Shown here piece after piece: positions 17,194-25,282 of a stretch of 64,000 nucleotides of DNA. The stretch lies in the NCBI RefSeq assembly GCF_002160755.1, contig NZ_NFLE01000007.1, forward strand, positions 62,001 through 126,000. Direction: 5' to 3'. Made by a program: the position numbers and the translations under genes. Position 1 is the stretch's first letter; each line of letters starts with the position of its first letter. The notes beneath the pieces are model-generated. The model saw only the letters and a program-made list of their open reading frames with translations, was not told the origin of the DNA and ran no database searches. The DNA is from Lachnoclostridium sp. An14 (GTDB lineage Bacteria > Bacillota > Clostridia > Lachnospirales > Lachnospiraceae).

Positions 17194-17820
17194 ATGAGAA
17201 TCTATATGATCCGCCACGGCAGGCAGTGCAGCAAGCTCTGCAACGTGAACGTGGAGTTGGACGCCGTGGGGCGGCGGCAGGCCGGACTGGCGGGAGAGCG
17301 GCTGCGAAACGCCGCCATAGAGCAGGTGTACGCCAGCGATCTGCTCCGGGCGAGGGAGACGGCAGAGATCGCCAACCGGTGCTGGAGCGCTCCCGTCAAA
17401 GTGCGTCCGGGGATCCGGGAGATCTCCTTTGGGGAGATGGAGGGCTGCTCCGACGAGGAGATCGCCCTGCGGTTTGCGGACTTTCGCCGGGAGTTTCAGA
17501 AAATGGAGCGGGATCTGCCCTATCCCGGCGGGGAGTGCGCTGGGGACGTGGTAAAGCGGGCCCTGCCCGTGTTCCAGGAAATCCTGGAGAGCGGGCTTTC
17601 GTCGGTGGCGGTGGTCACCCACGGCGGGGTGATCCGCTGTATGACGGCCTGGTTTCTGGGGATGGATCTGGCAAAGTGGAGAACCCTTGGGAAGGATCTG
17701 GAAAATTGCAGCATCACGGAGCTGGCGTACCGCCCGGAGACGGGTCAGGTGACGGTGGAGCGATTTAACGACTACGCCCACTTAGAGCCCTATCCGGAGC
17801 TGCTGCGGAAAAACTGGTAG
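17194..17820 (+). CDS. Histidine phosphatase superfamily protein
   Basis: A 208-residue phosphoglycerate-mutase-like phosphatase. The catalytic RHG sits in IYMIRHGRQ near residue 8. YASDLLRARETAEI follows, and the second histidine lies in VVTHGGVIR. Substrates of this family vary (sugar phosphates, cobalamin precursors), and none can be chosen here. The ATG at 17194 follows GAGAGGAAA. A longer frame from 17080 would translate the dispersed repeat. Confidence 0.88.
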   Translation: MRIYMIRHGRQCSKLCNVNVELDAVGRRQAGLAGERLRNAAIEQVYASDLLRARETAEIANRCWSAPVKVRPGIREISFGEMEGCSDEEIALRFADFRREFQKMERDLPYPGGECAGDVVKRALPVFQEILESGLSSVAVVTHGGVIRCMTAWFLGMDLAKWRTLGKDLENCSITELAYRPETGQVTVERFNDYAHLEPYPELLRKNW

Positions 17821-17830
17821 GAGAGAGACG

Positions 17831-19060
17831 ATGGAAGAACGAGATAGAACGGCCTTGCGGGAGGCGTTGGAACCATTTTTAAATGAGGAGCTGGCCCAGC
17901 TCACCCTCAGCAGCCCGGTGAAGAAGGAGAGTCTGGGAAAGGTGCGGATGCGCCCCATTCTGCTGCGGGGGAACCTGATCTTTCAGGCGGAGGAGCAGCG
18001 GGGGGCTCAGGCCTTTCACCGGAATTTCACGAAGGAGGAGGCGGCGGCCTATGTGACGGATTTGCTGGACGGAGTGATGAAACAGATGGAGCTCACCTCC
18101 AGTAGAGGCTCCGTCCACGCCCTGGTGAGCAAAAAGGGCAAGGTGACGGTGAAGGTGAAACGGAAGGAGACGGCGGAGAAGATCCGGGCGGGGGCGGAGA
18201 GCCTTTCCCACAACCGCCGCAAGCGCTACGTGCTGGAGGAAGGCCGACCGGTGCCCTTTCTGGTGGATCTGGGGGTGATGACGGAGACGGGGCAGATCGT
18301 CCGTTCCCGGTATGACAAGTTCCGGCAGATCAACCGGTTTCTGGAGTTTATCGAGGACATTCTTCCCCGGCTGGACAAGAGCCGGGAGAGCACCATCCTG
18401 GACTTTGGCTGCGGAAAATCCTACCTCACCTTCGCCATGTACTACTATCTGAAGGAGCTGAAGGGATACCCGGTGCGGATCATCGGCCTGGATTTAAAAC
18501 GGGACGTGATCGCCCGCTGCAACGCCCTGGCGAAACAGTACGGCTTTGACCATCTGGCCTTTTACCCCGGGGATATTGCCTCTTATGAGGGGGTGGATCA
18601 GGTGGACATGGTGGTCACCCTTCACGCCTGCGACACGGCCACGGATTTTGCCCTCTACAAGGCGGTGAAATGGGGGGCGCGGGTCATTCTCTCCGTGCCC
18701 TGCTGCCAGCATGAGCTAAACGGCCAGATTCACAGCGAAGTGCTGGAGCCGGCCCTGGGCTACGGGGTCATCAAGGAGCGGATGGCGGCCCTGTTTACCG
18801 ATGCCATCCGGGCCCAGCTTTTGGAGGGGCAGGGCTACCGCACCCAGATCCTGGAGTTTATCGACATGGAGCACACCCCGAAAAATCTGCTGATTCGGGC
18901 GGTGAAACAGGGCGGCCCCAGGGACAACGGGGAGAAGATTCAGGAGCTTTTGGATTTCCTCCACGGGGAGCCGACGCTGTACCGGCTGTTCCGGGACGGG
19001 GAGGAAACGGGGGAGAACGAAGGTTCCGGCTGTGGGGAACCTGCGAAAAAGGAGGAATGA
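17831..19060 (+). CDS. SAM-dependent methyltransferase (Methyltransf_32-like)
   Basis: A 409-residue class I methyltransferase. The SAM site is ILDFGCGKSYLTFAMYYYL near residue 195. HACDTATDFALYKAV and VPCCQHELN follow, and the CCQHE block is typical of the METTL25/GSTCD-like Methyltransf_32 group. An N-terminal region of about 150 residues may bind substrate. It begins 10 bases after the phosphatase, and the acetamidase-like gene starts 4 bases after its stop, so all three are probably one operon. The target, perhaps RNA, is unknown. Confidence 0.8.
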   Translation: MEERDRTALREALEPFLNEELAQLTLSSPVKKESLGKVRMRPILLRGNLIFQAEEQRGAQAFHRNFTKEEAAAYVTDLLDGVMKQMELTSSRGSVHALVSKKGKVTVKVKRKETAEKIRAGAESLSHNRRKRYVLEEGRPVPFLVDLGVMTETGQIVRSRYDKFRQINRFLEFIEDILPRLDKSRESTILDFGCGKSYLTFAMYYYLKELKGYPVRIIGLDLKRDVIARCNALAKQYGFDHLAFYPGDIASYEGVDQVDMVVTLHACDTATDFALYKAVKWGARVILSVPCCQHELNGQIHSEVLEPALGYGVIKERMAALFTDAIRAQLLEGQGYRTQILEFIDMEHTPKNLLIRAVKQGGPRDNGEKIQELLDFLHGEPTLYRLFRDGEETGENEGSGCGEPAKKEE

Positions 19061-19064
19061 GTGG

Positions 19065-19961
19065 ATGAAACGGATCGAACGGACAACGGTTCACTACGCC
19101 TTCGACCGGGCGCAGCCCCCGGTTCTGACGGCGGCCAACGGGGAGACGGTGGTGTTTGACTGCATCGACTGCTACGGCGGGGAGCTGCGGGAGGCCGGGG
19201 AACAGGCCCGCCGCCGGGTGTACGCAAACCCCGCCACCGGCCCCCTGTATGTGGAGGGGGCGGAGCCGGGAGACGTGCTGCAGGTGGAGATTCTGGACAT
19301 TTCCCTGGATGGGGAAGGCTATATGCGGGTGGGCGAGGGCCTGGGAATCTATGAAAACCAGGGCCGCCACGTGGGCCGCTACCCGGTAAAGCAGGGAGAA
19401 ATCCTCTTTGAAAACGGCATCCGCATTCCCGCCCGCCCCATGATCGGCGTCATTGGCGTGGCTCCGGCGGAAGGGCCTATTTCCACGGACGAGCCGGGAG
19501 AGCACGGCGGAAACTTAGACATACGGGATTTGGGGGCCGGTTCTGTCCTGTATCTGCCGGTGAACGCGCCGGGGGCCCTGCTGTCCATGGGCGATCTCCA
19601 CGCCGTCCAGGGGGACGGGGAGACGGCCATCTGCGCCCTGGAGACCGGCGGCGCCGTGACGGTGCGGGTGACGGTATTAAAAGGGCGGGAGGATATTCCC
19701 ACCCCGTTTCTGGTGACGGAAACCGCCTATCTCACCACGGCGGCCCACGAATCCCTGGACCAGTGCAGCGTGGCGGCGGCCAGGAAAATGCACCGGTTCC
19801 TGACGGATCACTCCCCCCTTGACGGCCTGCAGGCCGCGGCGGCCTTAAGCCTTATGGGAAACCTGCGGATCAGCCAGGTGGTGAACCCGAAAAAAGGCTG
19901 CGTCATGGAATTTCCCAGGAATGTGGCGGGGGAGCGGTGGAATGTGGAGGAAAAGAAGTAA
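19065..19961 (+). CDS. Acetamidase/formamidase family protein
   Basis: A 298-residue protein of the FmdA/AmdA family, which hydrolyses small amides to ammonia and the acid. Family signatures are PATGPLYVEGAEPGDVL, RPMIGVIGVAPAEG, EHGGNLDIRDLGAGS and DLHAVQGDGE. The start at 19065 is set by AAAGGAGG at 19048-19055 inside the preceding gene. The physiological amide is unknown. Confidence 0.88.
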   Translation: MKRIERTTVHYAFDRAQPPVLTAANGETVVFDCIDCYGGELREAGEQARRRVYANPATGPLYVEGAEPGDVLQVEILDISLDGEGYMRVGEGLGIYENQGRHVGRYPVKQGEILFENGIRIPARPMIGVIGVAPAEGPISTDEPGEHGGNLDIRDLGAGSVLYLPVNAPGALLSMGDLHAVQGDGETAICALETGGAVTVRVTVLKGREDIPTPFLVTETAYLTTAAHESLDQCSVAAARKMHRFLTDHSPLDGLQAAAALSLMGNLRISQVVNPKKGCVMEFPRNVAGERWNVEEKK

Positions 19962-20008
19962 GGAGATCCGATGCTTTTCATCTATTTATAACCAGAAGGA
20001 TTTTTTTC

Positions 20009-20037
20009 TTGAAAAGATCATGTCAGTATGGTAAATT
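20009..20037 (+). promoter_or_regulatory. Putative promoter of small-toxin locus 1
   Basis: TTGAAA and TAAATT with a 17-base spacer, about 80 bases before the toxin start. The -10 is imperfect. Confidence 0.45.
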
Positions 20038-20115
20038 TTAGATCAGGAAAGTACCCATGACAGGAGTGGCTGCCTCTTTTCTATGACCCGCAGGGGAATA
20101 CATAGGAAGGGGGTG

Positions 20116-20334
20116 ATGCAGATGACGGCTTATGAGACGGTAATGGTTGTCTTAGGGATATTGGGCTTGCTCATGTCCTTTGGCGGTTTGATCATCGCAT
20201 TTATTTCCTTTCTGGATAAGAAAGAGAAGAAAAAGTGTGCGCAACAGCGCACACTTGCGCCGGAGCGCGGCTGCGTCAGCAGCCATTTTCCTTTGCGCGG
20301 AGTGTGCATCCCGCCGGAGGCTTTTGTGTCATAG
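20116..20334 (+). CDS. Holin-like small toxin 1, repeat-extended
   Basis: The N-terminal 40 residues look like the putative holin-like toxin family (Hol_Tox). They start MTAYETVMVV, then comes one hydrophobic helix (LGILGLLMSFGGLIIAFI), then a basic DKKEKKK end. Such peptides insert in the membrane. The frame then continues for about 32 residues that are simply the translated dispersed repeat (20235-20357), unlike the short lysine ends of the other loci. A second ATG at 20122 is equally possible. The GGAAGGGGG site overlaps closely. A convergent small RNA follows at 20357-20457. Confidence 0.65.
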   Translation: MQMTAYETVMVVLGILGLLMSFGGLIIAFISFLDKKEKKKCAQQRTLAPERGCVSSHFPLRGVCIPPEAFVS

Positions 20335-20357
20335 GGAACGCAGTTTCCTATGACACA
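20235..20357 (-). repeat. Dispersed repeat, copy D (inside toxin frame)
   Basis: Complete copy of about 123 bases in minus orientation. Read that way it begins TGTGTCATAGG.., then has AAAAGCCTCCGGCGGGA, CACTCCGCGCAAAGGAAAA, CTGCTGACGCAGCCGCGCT and a GTGTGCGC end. Its start abuts the T-run of the antisense-RNA terminator. Its other end interrupts the lysine-rich 3' end of the toxin gene. Confidence 0.8.
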
Positions 20358-20457
20358 AAAAAATGCCCACCCTGTCTGACACACAGGATGGGCGGCGCTC
20401 GTTGGAGCGCTAGAGCATCAAAGTGGCATCCGCTTTTGGAGTGGGTGCTTTCTTTAT
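20357..20457 (-). ncRNA. Antisense-type small RNA, locus 1
   Basis: The minus-strand promoter at 20464-20492 (TTGAAA, 17 bases, TATAAT) should start an RNA near 20457. A hairpin at 20365-20393 (GCCCACCCTGT/ACAGGATGGGC) followed by seven Ts on that strand ends it near 20357, giving about 100 bases. It converges on the toxin gene and is probably its RNA antitoxin. Its overlap with toxin coding sequence is now blocked by the repeat insertion. Confidence 0.65.
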
Positions 20458-20463
20458 GTTTTT

Positions 20464-20492
20464 ATTATAATCATGAATTTATGGATTTTCAA
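20464..20492 (-). promoter_or_regulatory. Promoter of antisense RNA 1
   Basis: Minus-strand TTGAAA and TATAAT with a 17-base spacer, a strong match to the housekeeping consensus. Confidence 0.7.
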
Positions 20493-20594
20493 GGGGTTTA
20501 GGAAAATTCTATTGTAACATAGTTTTATGCAGCCGTTGCTGTGTTTTATTATGAAAATAGCTTGGAAATGTCGTGGGAACGACCTGGAAAACGC

Positions 20595-20623
20595 TTGACT
20601 TTTCCGCCCATACTGGTTACAAT
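20595..20623 (+). promoter_or_regulatory. Promoter of pheST leader
   Basis: TTGACT and TACAAT with a 17-base spacer, placing the start near 20630 at the 5' edge of the T-box. Confidence 0.8.
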
Positions 20624-20629
20624 AGGACA

Positions 20630-20896
20630 CAGGTTTTCAAATAAAACAAAGGCTGTGAAGGCACAACAGTAAGGACTTATGTCTTTCAGAGAGAGGGGAT
20701 CACCGGCTGCAAGTCCCCTTAAGCTCCGTAAGTATCCCGAATTTCCCGCCGGAGCCGCGTGGCTGAACGGAAAGTAGGCTGCGCCGTGCATACGCGTTAA
20801 GTAGAACGAGTGCCTGCCCCCCAGTGTATACGGGCAGGAATTAGGGTGGTACCGCGATGACCTCGTCCCTTCGTAGGAAGGGATGAGGTCTTTTTT
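20630..20896 (+). promoter_or_regulatory. T-box riboswitch (Phe) with terminator
   Basis: Leader RNA that senses uncharged tRNA-Phe. It has the stem I motifs (AGTAA at 20669, AGAGAG near 20689), the T-box AGGGTGGTACCGCG at 20843-20856 and a terminator (GACCTCGTCCCTT paired with AAGGGATGAGGTC, then six Ts, ending 20896). A TTC triplet at 20743-20745 is the candidate specifier codon, in keeping with pheS downstream. The antiterminator would use the T-box bulge. Confidence 0.92.
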
Positions 20897-20998
20897 ATTT
20901 AACAGGAAGCTGGGTTTCCTGTTAAATAAAAATGCTCCGCAAGGAGGTGTACTCCGCGCAGAGGAAACAGGCTGTTTGCGCAGCCGCGCTCCGGCGTG
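20897..20998 (+). repeat. Dispersed repeat, copy E
   Basis: The palindrome has drifted to TTTAACAGGAA..TTTCCTGTTAAA. It is followed by AAAATGCTCCGCAAGGAGG, ACTCCGCGCAGAGGAAACA and TGCGCAGCCGCGCTCCGGCG. It starts directly at the T-box terminator T-run and lies between the riboswitch and pheS. Confidence 0.7.
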
Positions 20999-21062
20999 AC
21001 TGTCTCCGGCAGAACAAGCACCGCGGCCATCCGGGACCTATTTTACCGAAAAGGAGATTGTT

Positions 21063-22082
21063 ATGAGAGAGCAGTTGGAGAGAATCAAAGAGGAAGCCTT
21101 ACGGCAGATCGAGGACTCTCAGGCCCTGGAGGGCTTAAACGAGATCCGCGTGGCCTATTTAGGCAAAAAAGGCGAGCTGACCAGCGTGTTAAAGAGCATG
21201 AAGGACGTAGCTGCGGAGGACCGCCCGAAGGTGGGCCAGATGGTAAACGACGCCAGAGCCCTGATTGAGGCAAAGCTGGAGGAGAAAAAGACGGCCCTGG
21301 CGAAAAAGGCCAGAGAGGAGCAGCTGGCAAAGGAGGTCATCGACGTGACCCTTCCCGCCAAGAAACAGAGCATCGGCCACAGCCATCCCAACACCGTAGC
21401 CTTAGAGGAGGTGGAGCGCATCTTCATCGGCATGGGCTACGAGGTCGTGGAGGGACCGGAGGTGGAGTACGATCTGTACAACTTTGAAAAGCTCAACATT
21501 CCCAAGGGCCATCCCGCCAGAGACGAGCAGGACACCTTCTACATCAACGACAGCATCGTTCTGCGCAGCCAGACCTCTCCGGTGCAGGTGCGCACCATGG
21601 AAAAGGGCAAGCTGCCTGTGCGCATCATCGCTCCCGGACGGGTGTTCCGTTCCGACGCGGTGGACGCCACCCATTCTCCCTCCTTCCACCAGATCGAGGG
21701 CCTGGTGATCGACAAAAACATCACCTTTGCCGACTTAAAGGGAACCCTGGCGGAGTTCGCCAGAGAGCTGTTCGGGCCGGAGACGAAGGTCAAATTCCGT
21801 CCCCATCACTTCCCGTTTACAGAGCCCAGCGCCGAGGTGGACGTTACCTGCTTCAAGTGCGGCGGCAAGGGCTGCCGGTTCTGTAAAGGCTCCGGCTGGA
21901 TTGAGATTTTAGGCTGCGGTATGGTTCATCCCCACGTGCTGGAGATGTGCGGCATTGACCCGGAGGAGTATTCCGGCTTTGCTTTCGGCGTGGGCCTGGA
22001 GCGGATTGCCCTGTTAAAGTATGAGATTGATGATATGCGCCTGCTTTACGAGAATGACATCCGTTTCTTAAAGCAGTTCTAA
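21063..22082 (+). CDS. pheS: Phenylalanyl-tRNA synthetase alpha chain
   Basis: Catalytic subunit of the alpha2-beta2 enzyme that charges tRNA-Phe. The 339 residues include the N-terminal coiled coil and class II motifs: motif 1 around [14 protein letters not shown], motif 2 with [22 protein letters not shown], motif 3 in [23 protein letters not shown] precedes the ATG at 21063. It is controlled by the T-box and followed after 24 bases by pheT. Confidence 0.98.
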   Translation: MREQLERIKEEALRQIEDSQALEGLNEIRVAYLGKKGELTSVLKSMKDVAAEDRPKVGQMVNDARALIEAKLEEKKTALAKKAREEQLAKEVIDVTLPAKKQSIGHSHPNTVALEEVERIFIGMGYEVVEGPEVEYDLYNFEKLNIPKGHPARDEQDTFYINDSIVLRSQTSPVQVRTMEKGKLPVRIIAPGRVFRSDAVDATHSPSFHQIEGLVIDKNITFADLKGTLAEFARELFGPETKVKFRPHHFPFTEPSAEVDVTCFKCGGKGCRFCKGSGWIEILGCGMVHPHVLEMCGIDPEEYSGFAFGVGLERIALLKYEIDDMRLLYENDIRFLKQF

Positions 22083-22106
22083 GGAATAGGAAAAGGAGAT
22101 CGAATC

Positions 22107-24530
22107 ATGAATACAGCATTATCTTGGATTAAAGCATACGTTCCGGAGTTGGACTGCACGGCCCAGGAGTACACCGACGCCATGACCCTTACCGGAACGA
22201 AGGTGGAAGGCTACGAGCGCCTGGACAAGAACCTGGAGAAGATCGTGGTAGGCCAGATTTTAAAAATTGAAAAGCATCCGGACGCTGACAAGCTCATCGT
22301 CTGCCAGGTGGACATCGGCGGGGAGACCATCCAGATCGTCACCGGCGCTCCCAACGTGAAAGAGGGAGACAAGGTTCCGGTGGTGTTAGACGGAGGAAAG
22401 GTGGCCGGCGGCCATGACGGCGGCCCGCTGCCGGAGGATGGAATCCGCATTAAAAAGGGCAAGTTAAGAGGAGTGGAGTCCTGCGGCATGATGTGCTCCA
22501 TCGAGGAGCTGGGCTCTGACCGGAATATGTACCCGAATGCCCCGGAGAGCGGCATTTACATTCTCCCGGAGGACACGGAAGTGGGAGCGGACGCCGTGGC
22601 GGTGCTGGGCCTGCGGGACGTGGTGTTTGAGTACGAGATCACCTCCAACCGGGTGGACTGCTACAGCGTCATCGGCATTGCCAGGGAGGCGGCTGCCACC
22701 TTCCGCAAGCCATTCTGCCCGCCCCAGGTGAAGGAGACGGGAAACGATGAGGACATCAACGACTACCTGCAGGTAGAGGTGAAGAATCCGGAGCTCTGCC
22801 CCAGATACTGCGCCAGAATGGTAAAGAACATCAAGCTGGGGCCGTCCCCGGAGTGGATGCAGAGACGGTTGGCCGCCAGCGGCATCCGTCCCATCAACAA
22901 CCTGGTGGACATCACCAACTACGTGATGGAGGAGTACGGCCAGCCCATGCACGCCTTCGATTACGACCAGCTGGCCGGCCACAAGATCGTGGTAAAATGC
23001 GCCCAGGACGGAGATACCTTCCAGACCCTGGACGGCCAGATGAGAAACTTAGACAGCCAGGTGCTCATGATCTGCGACGGAGAGAAGGAAGTGGGCATCG
23101 CCGGAATCATGGGCGGTGAGAATTCCAAGATCACCGACGACGTAAAGACCATGGTATTTGAGGGCGCCTGCTTTGACGGCACCAACATCCGCCTTTCCGC
23201 CAAACGCCTGGGCCTGCGCACCGACGCCTCCGGAAAGTATGAGAAGGGCCTGGATCCCAACAACGCCAAGGCGGCCATCGACCGGGCCTGCCAGCTGGTG
23301 GAGGAGCTGGGCGCCGGAGAAGTGGTGGGCGGCACCATTGACGTGTACGCCGAGCCCCGCACGGAGAAACGCATTCCCTTTGAGCTGGAGAAGATGAACC
23401 GCCTTCTGGGCACGGAGATCCCGGCGGAGGATATGTTGAAATATTTTGAGACCATCGAGCTGCGCTACGACGAGGCGGCAAATGAGGTGATCATCCCCAC
23501 CTTCCGCCAGGACCTTCTGCGTATGGCGGATCTGGCGGAGGAAGTGGCCAGATTCTTCGGCTACGACAACATCCCCACCACCCTGCCAAGCGGGGAGGCG
23601 ACCACCGGAAAGCTGTCGGAAAAGCTGCGGGTGGAGGAGATTGCCAGGGAGATCGCCGAGTTCTGCGGGTTCAGCCAGAGCATGACCTACTCCTTCGAGA
23701 GCCCGAAGGTATTTGACAAGCTGCTCATTCCGGCGGAGGACGAACTGCGCCGCACGGTGACCATTTCCAATCCTTTGGGAGAGGATTTCAGCATCATGCG
23801 CACCCTGCCCTTAAACGGAATGTTAAATTCCCTGTCCACCAACTACAACCGCAGAAACAAGGATGTGCGCCTCTACGAGCTGGCAAACGTCTATCTGCCC
23901 AAGTCCCTGCCCCTCACGGAGCTGCCGGAGGAGCGGATGCAGCTGGTATTTGGAATGTACGGGGCAGGCGCCGATTTCCTCACCATGAAGGGTGTGGCGG
24001 AGGAGCTGTTTGAGAAACTGGGCATGGGCGGAAAGCCCCATTACAACCCGGACTGCGGCCACCCCTACCTCCATCCCGGCAGAAAGGCGGAAATCGTCTA
24101 TAACGGCCAGGTGCTGGGCTACTTAGGAGAGCTCCATCCCGACGTGGCGGACAATTACCGCATCGGCGAGAGAACCTATGTGGCAGTGCTGGATATGCCG
24201 AAGGTAGAGGCCTGCGTAAACTTCGACCGGAAGTACGAGGGAATCGCCAAGTACCCGGCAGTGACCAGGGACATCAGCATGGTTGTGCCCAAGGAGATCA
24301 TGGTGGGCCAGATCGAGGCCGTCATTGAGCAGAGAGGCGGAAAGATCCTGGAGAGTTACCAGCTCTTTGACATCTACGAGGGATCCCAGATCCAGGAGGG
24401 CTTTAAGTCCGTGGCCTACTCCATCACCTTCCGGGCGAAGGACCGCACCCTGGAGGACAAGGAAGTGGGCGCTGTGATGGAGAAGATCCTTCACGGCCTG
24501 CGGGAGATGAAGATTGAGCTGAGAGCGTAA
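22107..24530 (+). CDS. pheT: Phenylalanyl-tRNA synthetase beta chain
   Basis: The 807-residue beta subunit needed for tRNA binding and editing of mischarged Tyr. Domains in order: N-terminal tRNA-binding OB fold (about 40-155, KHPDADKLIVCQVD), B3/B4 editing region (SNRVDCYSVIGIAREAA), B5 and class II-like core (RVEEIAREIAEFCGFSQSMTYSFES), and the C-terminal anticodon-binding fold (KYPAVTRDISMVVPKEI; AYSITFRAKDRTLEDKEV). The length is typical. A long terminator follows. Confidence 0.98.
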   Translation: MNTALSWIKAYVPELDCTAQEYTDAMTLTGTKVEGYERLDKNLEKIVVGQILKIEKHPDADKLIVCQVDIGGETIQIVTGAPNVKEGDKVPVVLDGGKVAGGHDGGPLPEDGIRIKKGKLRGVESCGMMCSIEELGSDRNMYPNAPESGIYILPEDTEVGADAVAVLGLRDVVFEYEITSNRVDCYSVIGIAREAAATFRKPFCPPQVKETGNDEDINDYLQVEVKNPELCPRYCARMVKNIKLGPSPEWMQRRLAASGIRPINNLVDITNYVMEEYGQPMHAFDYDQLAGHKIVVKCAQDGDTFQTLDGQMRNLDSQVLMICDGEKEVGIAGIMGGENSKITDDVKTMVFEGACFDGTNIRLSAKRLGLRTDASGKYEKGLDPNNAKAAIDRACQLVEELGAGEVVGGTIDVYAEPRTEKRIPFELEKMNRLLGTEIPAEDMLKYFETIELRYDEAANEVIIPTFRQDLLRMADLAEEVARFFGYDNIPTTLPSGEATTGKLSEKLRVEEIAREIAEFCGFSQSMTYSFESPKVFDKLLIPAEDELRRTVTISNPLGEDFSIMRTLPLNGMLNSLSTNYNRRNKDVRLYELANVYLPKSLPLTELPEERMQLVFGMYGAGADFLTMKGVAEELFEKLGMGGKPHYNPDCGHPYLHPGRKAEIVYNGQVLGYLGELHPDVADNYRIGERTYVAVLDMPKVEACVNFDRKYEGIAKYPAVTRDISMVVPKEIMVGQIEAVIEQRGGKILESYQLFDIYEGSQIQEGFKSVAYSITFRAKDRTLEDKEVGAVMEKILHGLREMKIELRA

Positions 24531-24556
24531 TCGCGGCAGAACATCACTCTTAATTC

Positions 24557-24607
24557 GGGGGTGTTGCAAAATCATCTGTTCAGATGATTTTGCAACACCC
24601 CCTTTTT
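24557..24607 (+). terminator. Terminator after pheT (22-bp stem)
   Basis: A perfect 22-base inverted repeat (24557-24578 with 24581-24602, outer GGGGGTGTTGC/GCAACACCCCC) is followed by five Ts. It is the longest perfect hairpin seen in the window. Confidence 0.9.
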
Positions 24608-24679
24608 GACGTTTTATACCCCCAAATGTATAAAAATTTTATAGAAAATAAAGAAAATGGAAATCTTTCTCAAAATCTA

Positions 24680-24708
24680 TTGACATCATCAAGCAGTTAG
24701 CTTATACT
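24680..24708 (+). promoter_or_regulatory. Promoter of the feo operon
   Basis: TTGACA and TATACT with a 17-base spacer. The start is expected near 24715, just ahead of the Fur-like box. Confidence 0.85.
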
Positions 24709-24727
24709 TATCAAAGGTAAAAAAACA

Positions 24728-24746
24728 AATGATATTCATTATCATA
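24728..24746 (+). promoter_or_regulatory. Fur-like operator of the feo operon
   Basis: AATGATATTCATTATCATA closely matches the 19-base Fur box. It lies between the predicted transcript start and the feoA ribosome binding site, so iron-loaded Fur would block transcription there. Confidence 0.8.
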
Positions 24747-24763
24747 AAAGAAGGGTGGATGAA

Positions 24764-24976
24764 ATGATGCCGTTAGCATTTATGAAACCGGGAGATTCCG
24801 GCGTGGTAAAGCGCGTCGGAGGAACGGATGATGTAAAAAGATTCCTTGCGAATCTGGGTTTCGTAGACGGGAGCCAGGTCACTGTGATTTCTGAGATTCA
24901 CGGGGATCTGATTGTGAACGTGAAGGATTCCAGAGTGGCCATAGGCAGGGAAATGGCTAGCCGTATCATGGTCTAG
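24764..24976 (+). CDS. feoA: FeoA-domain protein 1
   Basis: A 70-residue SH3-like FeoA protein that assists ferrous iron uptake through FeoB. It shows GDSGVVKRVGG, LANLGFVDGSQVTVIS and RVAIGREMASRIMV. ATG codons at 24764 and 24767 and a GTG at 24755 are in frame. AAGAAGGGTGG at 24748-24758 best fits 24764. It is the first gene of the Fur-boxed operon. A second, different FeoA follows. Confidence 0.9.
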   Translation: MMPLAFMKPGDSGVVKRVGGTDDVKRFLANLGFVDGSQVTVISEIHGDLIVNVKDSRVAIGREMASRIMV

Positions 24977-25021
24977 CCCGCAGGCGGTGACAGCAGCCTG
25001 AAAAGAAAGGAGCAATGGGTT

Positions 25022-25252
25022 ATGCAGAAGGCATTACGCGATGTAGCTGTTGGAAAGACAGTAACAGTGGCAAAACTGACTGGCGAGGGAGCGTTTAAGC
25101 GCCGCATTATGGACATGGGGATCACCAAAGGCAGTGAGATCTATGTGAGAAAAGTGGCGCCTCTTGGGGATCCGGTGGAGATCACCATCCGCGGATATGA
25201 GCTTTCCCTGAGGAAAGCCGATGCGGAAAGCATCCTGGTAGAGGAAAAGTAA
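25022..25252 (+). CDS. feoA: FeoA-domain protein 2
   Basis: A second 76-residue FeoA protein, only distantly similar to the first (KTVTVAKLTGEGAFKRRIMDMGITKGSEI, then RGYELSLRKADAESI). It sits 45 bases after feoA1 and 30 before feoB, with AAAGGAG in front. Two FeoA proteins with one FeoB is a common clostridial arrangement. Each may contact a different part of the transporter. Confidence 0.92.
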   Translation: MQKALRDVAVGKTVTVAKLTGEGAFKRRIMDMGITKGSEIYVRKVAPLGDPVEITIRGYELSLRKADAESILVEEK

Positions 25253-25282
25253 GCTTGATAGAATAAAGGGAGGAAATGCTCT

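Noticed and set aside
20235-20501. Frame reading through the repeat into the antisense RNA region
   Set aside because: It has no ribosome binding site and covers a repeat plus a promoter and terminator. It may preserve traces of an original toxin tail but is not a gene.
22464-22982. 172-codon minus-strand frame inside pheT
   Set aside because: Antisense shadow rich in His and Val. The plus strand encodes conserved synthetase domains.
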